A stretch of 64,000 bases of DNA from Oscarella lobularis. Its lineage: Eukaryota; Porifera; Homoscleromorpha; Homosclerophorida; Oscarellidae. Below, in pieces: positions 13,071-24,129 of this stretch. The translations under genes were made by a program, and so were the position numbers. Location: assembly GCF_947507565.1 (NCBI RefSeq), contig NC_089175.1, forward strand, positions 434,001-498,000. The letters are read 5' to 3'. The notes below the pieces were generated by a model that was not told the origin of the DNA, did not search any database, and saw only the letters and a list, made by a program, of their open reading frames with translations. Within the stretch, counting starts at the first letter, position 1, and each line of letters begins with the position of its first letter.

Positions 13071-13986
13071 CTAAATGCAGAAAAAGAGACTGACAGAAAT
13101 AATGCAAAAACAGATGCCGAACGTGAAGAGCGCAATGTACGTCGCCGTCGTCAACCAAAACGCGTACATGTAGAACGTTTGGTGACAATAGCAATGACAA
13201 CTCTCAACGATGCAATGAGAATTGTAGATGGTGTAAATCCACACGCTTCCAAGAATGAACCAAACGAGTAGGAAGCAGCCAACCAATGCATTACACATAT
13301 ACAGTGGCCTTAGCTGGATCCCACACTTTATATGGAAAAAAACTACAGCTTTGTGTAACGCATTCTTACCTTTTTTCTTTCGACATCACCTCTCCAAAAT
13401 GTGCTTTCAGAGATGCTTGCAAGACACATGTAAAGATTGAAGCATCCACCCACAATAAGATAGATTGGAATGTATCTCTGGCAGGGGCAGTCGTCGAAGT
13501 ATAAGGCACCTATATAATGGAACTGAACCTGAAACGATGACTCATTAAATTTAGTCATTACCCATCACAATCATGGAGATGGGAACCCCAATCAGAAGCC
13601 CAGTCAAAATTGTGCAAACAACTAAAGAGATTTACATTAAAATCAACTTTCTTCGCTTTGTTTTAGCACGTTACGAGATCTTCCGGTCAGCAAAATTCCT
13701 CGTCTAATGAAATCGGGTGCCCCAGAGGACGATGCCTTCATTTGTCGCATCTGCCCAAATAGGCTGGTATACTTTGGTGGAGCCTCTCCTAGAATCAACA
13801 GAAAGTTCAATACAAAAAGCAATGACAATCAAAGCACCTTGAGCCGCTTCTTCCACAACAAGAGGCGTTTTCTAATAGCAAAAAATCTTAGATTAATAGT
13901 TTATCTATGCTCCAAGCCTTGGCTTTGTAAGAAACTACGGCCATGAAGGCACTAAACGCGTTTTGTACAAAGCTAACCTCTTCCAT
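13071..13986 (-). CDS. TMEM272-like four-helix membrane protein, copy A
   Basis: First of three tandem related genes on the minus strand. A short first exon (Met-Glu-Glu, 13986 downward) is followed by an exon at about 13793-13670 carrying a PPxY motif (EAPPKYTSLFGQM), a helix exon at about 13622-13560 (TILTGLLIGVPISMIVMG), an exon at about 13530-13375 with YFDDCPCQRYIPIYLIVGG, and the last exon (about 13310-13071) with LVWFILGSVWIYTIY and FYMYAFWLTTATYIALFTFG. The order PPxY, helix, DCPxQRxIPIYLIV helix, WFIxGxVWIY helix, FAFWxTT helix matches the TMEM272 family as I know it. Function is unknown; the PPxY suggests binding to WW domains such as those of NEDD4-type ubiquitin ligases (inference). 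Confidence 0.7.
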
Positions 13987-14215
13987 GTTCTTGACACTGT
14001 GGACCTGATTTGAGATATGGCACGCTGTTAGAGCACGCTCTTATTGAAAACAATAGAAAATTACTTCCACGAATCAGACACTCCATTGTTTTATTCATTC
14101 CCTTATCAAACTCTAACCAAAAAAGAACGCACAAGGTATCCATTCACTTGACAACAACTAGGTGAGTATAATGTATTGATGTTTCAAAAAATCAGGCAAC
14201 AACAGGGCAGCTTCT

Positions 14216-15356
14216 CTAAGACTTACAACCCGCGCAACAGCAAAAGAAGATCCCGCAAAAGCAAATGGTTCCCAACAAGATGTAGGTCGACGTCGTCAGC
14301 CAAAAGGCAAACAGATACAAGGTATTATCACAATAGTTATCTGGTCGTGGCGTGATGTCACCAGACTCCCTATAGCACTTGTTGCCAACGTTGGAATAGA
14401 TCCAAACGTTTCCACAAATGAACCAAGCAAACAAAAAGAGGCCAATCAGGGAGTCAAACGAATTCTAAACAAATAGAATAATTTATTTATTTGCAGATAC
14501 ATGTATAAGGATAAGTAATTAATTCTAATTTCCTCTATTACCGGCTTCTTTTTTTGTTCGTAGTTCTCCTCGTCGTCCTCTTCTTTCTTGAAGCACTTCT
14601 GCAGGAGACTGCTTCCCGTTCTCACAATTCCAAACGATCCGAGGACGATGAGATAGATGGGAATGTAGCGTTGACAGGGGCAGTCGTGAAGATAAATGGC
14701 CCCTAACAAAAAAAAAGACAATCGCAGACGATCGTTTTCGAACCCTACGCCCCTCCCTACCAATGACAATTGCCGTTATGGGAAGAGCCATTAGAATGCC
14801 GACTCCAATCGAGCAAAAAACTAGAAGAACAAACCGATCATTTATCACTCTTCGAGACTCCGTTTTTTTTTTCCTCCCCTACTTGTGCCTGTCAGCAAAA
14901 CGCAAATTCTTCTAAAGAAATCGATCGAGCCGCTCGACGTCTCTTTTTGCTGTCGGATTCTCCCGAACAAGCTGTCGTAAGATGGAGGCGGGACATCCCG
15001 GGTTTGGCCTGGGGAAACGATACTCGCGAACGATGCCTCGTCGCCAATCGATCTTACTCTCAGAATAACTCGGAGGAGCTGCCTCTTGGGAAATGCCGGC
15101 TTTCTATAACCCAAACAACAAAAGATTCCACGCCCCGTTTGTACCACCCAAGATGACGATGTGTGCGCGACAACGCGCTGCGTGTATTGTGAGTGAGCTT
15201 CTCGTCTCTACGGTATCTGTTCTCTTCGTGCTGCTCGTCTATGCGCGTATATGCGATGGGGACTCGCATGCGTGACTCAGCGAACGATGACGACAGGGGA
15301 GGACTGACACAACGAATACGCATTCCTAATGCTACAATTTCCAATACCTCTTCCAT
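14216..15356 (-). CDS. TMEM272-like four-helix membrane protein, copy B
   Basis: Same plan as copy A. First coding exon Met-Glu-Glu (15356-15348), then a PPxY exon at about 15025-14890 (DVPPPSYDSLFGRI), a helix exon at about 14830-14765 (GVGILMALPITAIVIG), an exon at about 14705-14545 with GAIYLHDCPCQRYIPIYLIV, and the last exon (about 14465-14216) with FAWFICGNVWIYSNV and YLFAFWLTTSTYILLG, ending in a Cys-rich CCCAGC tail that could be palmitoylated. It is the best preserved of the three copies. The PPxY and four hydrophobic segments are directly visible; the family name is from recall. Confidence 0.72.
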
Positions 15357-15649
15357 TGTGTCGTTCGGTCTTTGGTCTGATGTGCTGCGCTTGTCCTGCG
15401 CTAGAAGGAAAAAAAAGAAGTGGGTATGAACGCACGCTATTGGACGAAACACCCGCACGTGATGGTAATTTTATCACTCGAAGGTGTAAAGTTCTGCTTA
15501 GTTAGCGAAAAGTACCCCAATCAGACACTCCTTTGTTTATTCATTCCCCCATCAAATTGATAATAAACCACAAAGAACGCACAATCTATTCATTTGACAA
15601 TGCATAATAATCTTTTGACGTTCCAAAAAAATCAAGCAACAGGCAGTTT

Positions 15650-16215
15650 CTAAGACTTACACAAATCCGCGACATAGCAAATGAAGATTGCGCAAAAGCA
15701 AAGGGTTCCCAAAAAATGTAGAACGACGTCGTCAACCCAAAAGCAAACAGATACAATATATTATTACAATAGCAGCCACAGGATAGGCTTTCGTCACAGC
15801 GCTTATGGTAGTTGGAATAGATCCAGATGTTCCCACATATGAACCATACAAAACAAGAAGAAGCCAACCAGCGAGTCAATCGCATTCTAAACAAAATAAT
15901 TTATTTGTAGATAAATAAATTAATAAGGTTCTTTCACGACTACCAGCTTCTTTTTTCGTTCATCTTCGTCGTTCAAGCGCTTCTGAAGAAGACTGCTTGC
16001 CGTTCGCACAATTACAAACGATCCGAGGACAATGAGATGGAGGGGAATGTAGGCACAGGGACAGTCATGAATATAAAATTATAAACAGCCCCTAAAAGAA
16101 AATCACAGACAATCGTTTTGGAACCTTACGCTCTATACCATTGCCGTAATGGAAAGGATAACTAGAATGCTAACTCCCATTGTGTAAATAACTAGAAGAA
16201 GAAAAAAACCGGTCA
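15650..16215 (-). pseudogene. TMEM272-like copy C, decayed duplicate of copy B
   Basis: The last exon (about 15894-15650) closely matches copy B (FVWFICGNIWIYSNY, NILYLFAF) but a T-run at about 15712-15718 is one base short, which shifts the frame before the terminal helix; one extra T would restore the copy-B-like ending. The preceding exon (about 16090-15950) has extra bases where copy B reads YLHDCPCQR, moving the IPIYLIV segment out of frame, and lacks the QR residues. The helix exon at about 16195-16136 ends in a stop where copies A and B have a clean donor. No PPxY exon is visible upstream. The 3' flank (15520-15600) is also similar to the flank of copy B (14080-14170), so a genomic segment was duplicated and then decayed. 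Confidence 0.7.
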
Positions 16216-16306
16216 TTTTATCACTTTCGAGCGTTCGTTTTTAAAGACACGGTATGTTCTAATTAGCAAATACAATAGTCCAACACACAAAACTCGTGGT
16301 CACAGT

Positions 16307-19065
16307 TCAAGAAAAGATTTTGAAAGCCTTTCCGAGGTCGTACACCTCGTCCGCATTTTCGTACACTTTGCCCTCGTCAATGATCTGAAAAAAGAGACAA
16401 TTCCAAACGTAGAAGACCAGATTGGTTCAATTACACTAACCCGTCTGGCAACCGGTATCTGATTGAAAATATTCCAACAGATGACGCCGACAACCTTTTG
16501 ATTTTTCATATAGAAAACAATTCCCTTGCCGAAATCGAGCTCGTCTGCCTCTTCTAGTTCGCTTTGTCCAGGAATTCCACCATCAGACGAACTAGCCTCA
16601 TCACTCTTCTCCTCCTTCTTAGCGGTATTATCAGCAACGGCTGCACCCTTCAAAAAAGAATAATACGACTTTCCTATGCGTCCTATAAAAGGTACTTCGT
16701 CTTGAACTTCCGATCGGATGCCTGTACCAGAGCTCTCCGCCGCCGCCTTCGGAGTATCCGCTTCCATCGCACTAGCCCACACGGACACCGTCTTTAGAGA
16801 CGAGTCGACTATTCCAATTGCCTCGTAGCCTATCTTTGGACCCAAGTCGCTCCTAGAAAAACAAAGTATTGGCTTTTTTATTTATCGAAGTCGTCGCTTC
16901 CTGTACCAGAACATGGACTGGTGTTCGTATCGCTTGTGATTACCCGTCATGTTTTCGCCCGCCAGTCGACCGCTTACGACGGCGTGATCGTGATGCTCCA
17001 CGCGACGTCGACAGCCCAGTTTGAAATCATAGAAACACGCCGCATCGCCCGCCTAGACAACAAAAAGTAAAAATCTCATCTAGGGGCATTTATTTAACTT
17101 CAAAACGAATCGCTATTCTCACTTACCACCCATATGTTGGATGCTGCTTGCAGTTCGGCGTTCACGTGAAAGCCGCCGTCTTTTGAATCGACTTCGAGGC
17201 CGGACGTCGCTGCGAGGTCATTTTCCACTCCGATTCCAACGGCGACGATAACGTGGTCGGCGAGAATCTAATAATGGATAAATGAAACCAAACAGGACAA
17301 GTGGCTATTTTTTCACCTCTTTGTTTTTGCTTGTTTTCAATAGGATTCGTCCGTCTTTTGACGTGATCGACGACACTGTGCTGTCGGAAAGAACATCAAC
17401 ACCCTCTAAAAGTTGAATTTTAAATGGGTTTCAATTATTGGCTTGCGTTTGGTGAACCTTTCTTGACTTGGTTAGTTGTCCAATTGCTAAGATACTTCGG
17501 AAACACCAATCCCATATTTCCTAATTAATTTTAAACTAGCCAATAGTACAACAATCTCATATAGTGAAGAAACCTGTTTCTGGAAAAATCTGCGTGACTT
17601 GGATGTCACTTTTGGCACCTGATTTAAAAGCGTCAATTTTTTTAATTCGTCTATTGAATGTGCGCCCAACCTGTTTTTCCCAAGGCGCAAGCCAATTCGC
17701 TGCCGAGAAAACCTCCGCCAATAATTGCTATGGATTTTGCCTTTTCGCAGACTTGCACCAAGTGGCGAAAATCGTTGATCTAAAAGAACGCAAAAATTGA
17801 ACCAAATTCCGATTCGAGATAAAAAAATTACGTTTCTAAATAAAGTTATTTTATTTTGAATTTCTTTGGGAGCCTTTTCAAAGATAGGAAGAGTCCTCGG
17901 CTTTCCTCCTAGAGAATTTATTTTATTAGTTCACGTTCGAACACACAATAGTCATTTATACCCGTTGCAATCAATAATTTCCCATAGCCAATCGTACGCC
18001 CATCATCAAGAACGGCGACCTTCTCTTCCTGAGAAATTTTCGTGACCTGGAAGACAAGTGATGGTGATCAGGTATGCGTAGAAAAATCCTAACCACCTTT
18101 TGGCCTCTTAGTATTGCCACGCCATTCTTTTCCTTCAATGCTTCAGGACTTTCATAGAAGCTTTCGTCTTTGTAGAATACACTGAGATCAAAACTATTAT
18201 AACATTCTTATTTGCAGACAGAAAAACGCCCTTACCTTCTTTCCTTTCCAATCCACTGCTTAAAGATAAGACTGCTTGACGCCTTCTCTAAATCGTCTGT
18301 AAACCAGAGTTCTTTCGACAGTGGCGGTCGCATGTACGGCACAAAGTCTTCCTCAGTAATAATCAAAACCTAGAACATCAATAGAGACGGTCTCCATGGA
18401 CACATGAGAAAATAACAAATACTTTCGCTTCCGGATCTTTTTCCAAGATGACTCGAGCTGCCGTAAAAGAAGCGGTGCCGCCACCAATCAACAGGTATGA
18501 AACACTATCAGGAATATCTACACGCACGAAAATGAGATCCCGAGTAGCTATTCCTCAGACAACCTCCTTACCAATCAGCACCGGCTTTTCCTTATCTGTA
18601 CAGAATAACTATAAGACCTAGTCATTCGCACTCCTTTTCCATTCATCTCACCTGGCGACTTCTCCTCGACGGGATGAGATTGAGAATCTGCGGCAGTAGC
18701 TTCGTCTTGGCCGCCTGGCGCGGATTCTGATTCAGGCGCGGATTTCGATTGAGTCTCCTTTTCTCCATCCTTCGATGAACTGCCTCCTCCGTACGGCGAA
18801 AAGACGTTCAGTTTATAGGCCTAACAGACAAAGCATTGCATGTAAGAAAGATCTGCGGCTTGCTTCGTACGACGAGAGTGGTAGTTGCGAGTGCGACGCC
18901 GCCAACGATAAGCAGCGTGTTCGAGGAGCTGGCGTTCGAGCTGGCGCCGCCGTGAGGTGACGAGTAGGAGCGGCATTCGAGTGAGCGAATGATCGAGTTG
19001 ATTCCCTTTCGATCGCGAACGCCGAGCGTTTGGCGAAGAAAACGAGAGCGCACGAGGAAGGCCAT
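16307..19065 (-). CDS. AIFM1: Apoptosis-inducing factor, mitochondrial FAD oxidoreductase
   Basis: Start Met at 19065 opens an Arg-rich mitochondrial presequence and a membrane segment ([15 protein letters not shown]); exon 2 then reads [13 protein letters not shown]. The FAD-binding domain begins at about 18510 with [21 protein letters not shown] and continues with [14 protein letters not shown] and [11 protein letters not shown] second GxGxx[18 protein letters not shown], for NADH lies at about 17740-17690. Later come [37 protein letters not shown] and the AIF C-terminal domain [37 protein letters not shown], stopping at 16307. All landmark blocks of animal AIFM1 are present in order. In the intermembrane space it supports respiratory-chain assembly with CHCHD4; when released it promotes nuclear DNA degradation (family knowledge). 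Head-to-head with MRPL47. Confidence 0.93.
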
Positions 19066-19094
19066 ATGCTCGGGGAAACGCACGTTAGACTGCA
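19066..19094. promoter_or_regulatory. 29-bp gap between divergent AIFM1 and MRPL47 start codons
   Basis: Only 29 bp separate the two ATGs, so 5' UTRs must overlap or be nearly absent, and the core promoters must lie inside or opposite the neighbouring gene. Both products are mitochondrial, which makes co-expression plausible (inference). Confidence 0.55.
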
Positions 19095-19475
19095 ATGATT
19101 CGTCTCGCGAGAACTGTTTGGTTTGGAGGAAAACGGTTCTTTTCCGTCTCTGGAACGCGTTCAGGCTTGGAGGAATTTTTTCCGCAAGCTGAGCAGCAGA
19201 CTGGGCACGGGAGATCGTGGTTTGCGCGCGAATTGAGGCATAAGAGCAACGAGGACTTGCACAAGTTGTGGTACGTTCTTCTGAAGGAGCGAAACATGCT
19301 GCTGACCGTGCGGCACGAATGCGCGCGACGCAAGAAGCCGCTCGAGAATCCGGAGAGAATGAAAAAAGTGAAGAAGTCAATGGCACGAATTCTCGTCGTG
19401 TTGGGCGAACGAGAGAGAGCGAGAAACGAAGCTCTGGAAGCGACTGAGACTGTCGAATCAGAAAGAGGAATTTAG
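19095..19475 (+). CDS. MRPL47: Mitochondrial ribosomal protein L47 (uL29m)
   Basis: Single exon of 126 codons. After a basic N-terminal presequence (Met-Ile-Arg-Leu-Ala-Arg), the core reads GRSWFARELRHKSNEDLHKL followed by WYVLLKERNMLLT and the RxE-Cys helix, the signature of the MRPL47/uL29 family; the C-terminal RMKKVKKSMARI region also fits. It is a protein of the mitochondrial large subunit near the exit tunnel. It is shorter than the human protein, which has extra N- and C-terminal segments. Its ATG lies 29 bp from that of AIFM1 on the other strand. Confidence 0.9.
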   Translation: MIRLARTVWFGGKRFFSVSGTRSGLEEFFPQAEQQTGHGRSWFARELRHKSNEDLHKLWYVLLKERNMLLTVRHECARRKKPLENPERMKKVKKSMARILVVLGERERARNEALEATETVESERGI

Positions 19476-19803
19476 AGTAGCACTGTAAATGAAAATACGG
19501 TATTTTAATTGAATAAAGAGCTACCGGAAATTAAACTCTCGATCTCCAAGATCTCCAATTAGGATGATGTAGCTGGCTAGTGCCGTGGGCTAGAAGGGCT
19601 TTGCTTTAGTTAGAGACACAGAATTTAACAACATTCACGTTTTGGACGTTGACAAGCGACATTAATTAAACATGTATTGACAAATGCGCTCTACTGTACT
19701 TGGACCAATGCTATACACGTACAGAGACGAGACACACGCACATCACACAGTTTTATGCCGTCTGATAGAGCACTAGTACTCTTACAGGTCGGTTCTCTTC
19801 TCT
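19476..19803. other. 3' flank between MRPL47 and the AIFM1-like mini-gene
   Basis: AATAAA occurs at about 19512, a likely MRPL47 poly(A) signal. No gene supported. Confidence 0.45.
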
Positions 19804-20093
19804 TCAATGAAACGGCGAGAACAAACCAGCCTTGTACGCCTAGAAACGGAGCTGTGAGACTTTGAGTCGTTTGAGCTAACTACTCGTTTCGTTTCTACAG
19901 CGTGTTGGTGCTCAACTGGACCTACCAAGAACGTCGCTCCTGCGAGAGAGATGGTTCCTACGCCGAGGAGAATGTTGGGGTCAACGGACCCCTTCGTGCG
20001 ATAACTTCCTGAGGCTGAAGTTACGTCAGATTTGAACCGCATCGCGCCAACGACGGGCCTTCTCATCGAACCGAAAACACGAAACAACATCAT
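19804..20093 (-). CDS. 67-aa mitochondrial-type mini-protein resembling only the N-terminus of AIFM1
   Basis: Two exons, 20093-19926 and 19839-19804, joined by an 86-bp phase-0 intron, give 67 residues. Exon 1 has a basic amphipathic start (MMLFRVFGSMRRP) and a hydrophobic segment (ILLGVGTISLAGATFL); exon 2 encodes AYKAGLFSPFH and a stop. The neighbouring AIFM1 has the same plan: basic presequence, [15 protein letters not shown], phase-0 intron, then [12 protein letters not shown]. The shared intron position and the AYKxxxFSP block indicate a partial duplicate of the first two AIFM1 exons that ends in its own stop. It would be an inner-membrane single-pass peptide without enzyme domains. It could be a functional microprotein or a truncated duplicate; splice sites and frame are intact. 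Two decayed copies of exon 1 lie in the Ig gene spacers. Confidence 0.55.
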
Positions 20094-20255
20094 TTCAGTT
20101 TGGGGAGCCTTTGCGCACTCTTGCGCAGTAGGTGCGCAGGATCGCTTAGCTAAATCTCTGTTCAAATTTTCGGTTTTCAGATAGAATTTCAACACTGTTT
20201 TTCAGCCTAGCACATACACGTGTACAAGAACAAACATATTTTACGGACGGAAACA

Positions 20256-20351
20256 CAACCCGGTCATGACATCATTCCCGCGTGTCGTGTTTTGTGGCTT
20301 CCTCTAAAAAGAAGAGCTGTCCCTTGCTGGCCACATTCTAAAACTCGAGTC
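20256..20351 (+). promoter_or_regulatory. Conserved 5' flank of Ig receptor gene 1
   Basis: About 95 bp directly upstream of the ATG is shared with the other Ig genes: ACCCGGTCATGAC, then TGTCGTGTTTTGTGGCTTCC, an AT-rich TATA-like stretch (CTCTAAAAAG) and an ACTCGAGTC just before the ATG. Conservation of this block between copies, against diverged DNA further upstream, marks a likely core promoter and 5' UTR. Confidence 0.55.
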
Positions 20352-23300
20352 ATGAAGTGGAATTTTGCTTATCCTGTCTCCTTTCTACTACTGTGGACAC
20401 TGCCAGCTCAGGCTGAATCTGCAGCGCTAGTGCCGCCCGGCCCGCCGCTTTTCTTTACTGCAGAACCTGAAGATGCTATTGTATCACGAGGAGAAACACT
20501 AGCGTTATATTGCAATGTTACGACAACAAGTGACGAAGAGGCAAACGTGACTTGGTTCAAAGAAGGCGAAGCTAACCTGGCACCAAGACGCGGATCCATC
20601 CTCATTTTAACCCACGATGCAAATGACAAAAAGACGGGAAAACGGGAAATAGATGGTTACTACTACTGTGTAGCCCAAACTAAAATCCTGGCTATAAGAA
20701 GCAGAAGTGCTCTTGTCAAACGTACTTGACTACACGGCTAGCTGCGCTATGTTCTTACCAACATGCTTCTTTTTTAGTCGAGCATTACGAAAGAACGACA
20801 ACGACGGGCGGAAAATCTTTTCATCTAAATGACATTGTATCAGCAACAACAAGTGGTAATTTCAAAAACCTCTACTGGAAAATTGAATGCAACAGCATTG
20901 AATTTACTTGTCCTTCACAACATCGGTCTTTGTGTCCCTTCTTCTATGAAGAGTTAGTTACTGGACGACTGATGAGACAGTCTGTTCTTCGTATTGACTA
21001 TAATGGACTGCAAGGACAAGGAGGCCCTGCATGTCAAAAAAACGATCCAATCAAGTTGTACATCCTTAATGCACCAGCAGGAAAACTACATATAAAAGAG
21101 TTCAACTACAACGGTAAGCTTACTAATTTACACATACAGCGTACGTCTAAACACTCAGACACTCTGCTTCTATAGCGGACGCCCTTCTGCCTCGTCTTGA
21201 CCTACAGCCTCAAAGTCTTTCCAAACAAAGAGGAGATAATGTCACACTCACATGCCAAGGACGCAATCTTGGCAATCAGTACATTTGGTACAAAGATCAT
21301 AAGCCGTTATCAGAAAGTCCAAGAGTAACGATGAACAATGGTACCCTTTTCATCCCTGACGTTAAAATGCAAGACGCTGGAACATACGCCTGTCAGTCTA
21401 GCCTCGGAAATATCAAAAGAACGGCGAAAGCAACTCTAATAGTTTATGGTAAGCAAAATAAAAATAATAAGACATCTATAATAATTAATCATTACTACAG
21501 ATTTGCCCAAAGTCAGTTTTGACAAGCTACACTGCAATGTATCTGGATCGAATATCAGTGAAGTGCTTCTTATTAGGAACGATGTTATACTAAAAAGAAT
21601 GCCAGTTAACCACAGTTCTGTTCACCAACTTGTAAAACTATCAACAGCAAACGGACTCGGAGTCATGTATCAGTGTCTCGCAAACAGCAAATACGGAAGC
21701 GTTCAAAAATCAATCTATCTCGGTAGGAAGTACTAACTAAGACAACTTGATTGCTTACTCGATTTTCTAGCAAACAAAACTCCAAAGCCAACAACTCCCA
21801 AACCAGTCACTCGCTATCAATCAAAAACATTTTCAGAGGATGTTACAATATCAAGTGGCACTGCTCCGTCTACAGTGACATCCGTGAAGGCTACGTCTAT
21901 CAGGTCAACTAGCCCTAGTCTCGGCCAAGCAAATGCAACAACTCACTCTTTGTCTTCCACAATGGGATCAGTAAAGGCCAAATCTGCTGGAATCTCTACT
22001 GAAACTGCACTTGGCCAAGCAAGTTCGGCTACTACACAACCCACTCCAACAACTGCTGCTAAAACGACTGCACCTACTTCAACTAGTGGCACAACAGCGT
22101 CTCCATCTGTCGTTTCTACAACTACTGCTAAAGCAACCGCAAGTTCAACTGGTAGCACAACAGCAACTGGCGACAGTACTGGTGACACATCGGTGCAGTC
22201 TACAGTCGTAAATAAAGACAGTCCAGGAAACGGTAGCAATACAACAGCGGCTGCAGCTACTACATCAACTGGTGCCACGACAACGTCTCTCACTGAGTCT
22301 ATTACTAGCGACAACACACCAATGCAGACCGCTACTACAATTTCAGATGCTACGTCTCCTATCGTAACCGCTACTGCCGGTGCAACAGAGCAATCCGCTG
22401 CCATAAATACAGACAAAGTAACTACCGACGCTGAGGCGACTGCACCTACTACTTCAACGGGTAGCATAACGGCGTCTCTCGCCGTGTCTACAACTGGCGG
22501 CAGCGGCAGCAGCAGCGGCACTGGCGATGACACATCAGTGCAGTCTACGGTCATAACAGTACCTGCTACTGACGGCGCAACAGAGCGATCCGCTGCCACA
22601 AATACAGACAAAGTAGCTACAGACGCTGGTTCCACAGTTACTAACGCCATGAATCGAAGAAGCTTGACAGGTCCGTTAGAGGTTGCATTAAATTTCTGTT
22701 CTCTAATTTTATCATAAAGGAATCATCACAATTGGAGCCGCTTCTGGAGGCATTGTTTTAGTGCTCCTTACTATTATCATTGTCGTCATAGCGTGCAAAA
22801 GGAAACGTGGTAAATTTTCAGTAAATGGGCTCTAACCTTGTATAGTATGTTGTCCTCTTTCAGGCCATTTTCCTATCTCCACAGAGACCGCAAAGCGAGC
22901 ACATTGCCAGCTTACTTCAAACCCAAGCTACATTAGAACCAACAGTGCTCAACTAGAATCAGCATACGCAACAATACCTGAAGATACTGCAGAATCAGGC
23001 AAAATAGCTCCCCAAATGCCTGGCCCTGAAAGCGTTGTTTATGCCACAGTAGATAGCTGCTTACCAAAAGGTATGCTCCTTTGTCTTTGTTTCAATTCAG
23101 GTGACTTTATAAATGTTTTTAAATTTTGCAGATGATGGAATTCCCAAGTCCGCTCAAAATCAAGACGGTCTTGAGAAACCAAAGTCGTCTCATACCAGTG
23201 ACTACGCAGGTAAACTGATTTATACATCAACGATAGAATGTAATATTGCGTATCACCATAGACGTTGAAAAATGCTGTGAAGGCTGTCCAGGTTGCGCTG

Positions 23301-23617
23301 CAATCTCTCACGGTGAACAGCGAGATTCTGCCATTGCTCATGTCAGCATCAACGGAGATGAATATGCCGTGTGTCAAAAGGAAACGACTTCCCAAAAGCA
23401 TTCAACGGAATCTCTCTCTAGAGAGAGCAAAGTAAAGCACATGACAGTTGGAGAAGATGAATACACGTTGTGTGGGAAGAAGTCTGAGAATCAATCAAAC
23501 GTTCCTGACCACTTTACTACGAATGGTGGTGATATGTATGCCGTATCAATGAAAAGCAAAGAAACCGATTCTTCTTCTACCAAAGAAAAGAAAGTCAAAC
23601 GAAAGGTACCAACATAG
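20352..23617 (+). CDS. Ig-superfamily transmembrane receptor 1 with mucin-like stalk and ITIM-like tail
   Basis: Nine exons (20352-20721, 20778-21113, 21176-21448, 21501-21722, 21771-22670, 22720-22809, 22864-23070, 23132-23209, 23262-23617) give 943 residues; all introns are phase 1. Residues 1-20 are a signal peptide. Residues about 35-123 form Ig domain 1 (ALYCNV, VTWFKEG, GYYYCVAQ). Exon 2 (124-235) is an unclassified domain with Cys pairs (FTCPSQ, LCPF). Exon 3 (236-326) is an Ig domain (VTLTCQG, QYIWYKD, DAGTYACQS). Exon 4 (327-400) is Ig-like (LHCNVSG, VMYQCLANS). Exon 5 (401-700) is a 300-residue Thr/Ser/Ala mucin-like stalk. Exon 6 is the TM helix (IVLVLLTIIIVVIACKRKR). The tail has NPSY, ITIM-like SAYATI and VVYATV, and three acidic Tyr sites (GDEYAV, EDEYTL, GDMYAV). 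Probably an inhibitory-type surface receptor; ligand unknown. Largest stalk of the four copies. Confidence 0.85.
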
Positions 23618-23775
23618 AAATAGAGAATATGCTTTAGCTAATGTTGTACTTGACAGTAGATTAGTACACGCGACTATCTCAAGGCTGGATTCAAAGTAGC
23701 AAAAGTGTAAGAGAATTTACTATGTAAAACTGTCATACTTCTTTTGTATTTACTGCTTTTTTGCTGAACATTAAA

Positions 23776-24105
23776 TAATACTCCCCACAGTCCCCATATC
23801 ATCTTCCATTTCAACATCATATGTGGGTGCGTGCATCCAATATCCGTATACAGAGTGCGCGGTTCATGACTAGGCAGAGCAAAGAGGATCCTCTATTGCT
23901 ACCATTGGGAACGTGAATCACTTCCGTATAATTGCTTCGTCTTTGCGCGCGGTGCTCCCCCCCCCCCCCCCCACCCCCCACCCCCACGCACGAGCCGGTA
24001 GGCGACGGAACTTTGTAGAGTCCGTCCACGAATCCCAAGACTACTGCACAGGGACGTCGTGACGATATTTTCCAAGGAAAGGATCGTGCCGCTCGACATC
24101 GCTTT
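23776..24105 (-). pseudogene. Relic of the PH-domain docking protein gene
   Basis: On the minus strand this stretch matches the third exon of the adaptor at 35703-36514: LYKVPS, then RSNYTEV, then PNGSNRGS, followed by the same nucleotide flank as 35800-35920 (AATAATACTCCCCACAG and GTATAC-GAGTGCGCGGTTC). A poly-C/G tract replaces the middle and the frame is not maintained. It is a partial duplicate stranded between Ig genes 1 and 2. Confidence 0.75.
23957..23985. repeat. Poly-C tract
   Basis: A run of C interrupted by two A residues lies inside the PH-adaptor relic. Simple low-complexity expansion; it would also be a weak point for sequencing. Confidence 0.85.
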
Positions 24106-24129
24106 TTGCTGTCTTTTCTATCATCTTTT

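Noticed and set aside
21943-22650. A 235-codon open frame on the minus strand opposite the stalk of Ig gene 1
   Set aside because: It is the mirror of a Thr/Ser/Ala codon repeat, composed mostly of Val, Ala and Ser, without domains or splice context; the plus-strand exon is clearly the real one.
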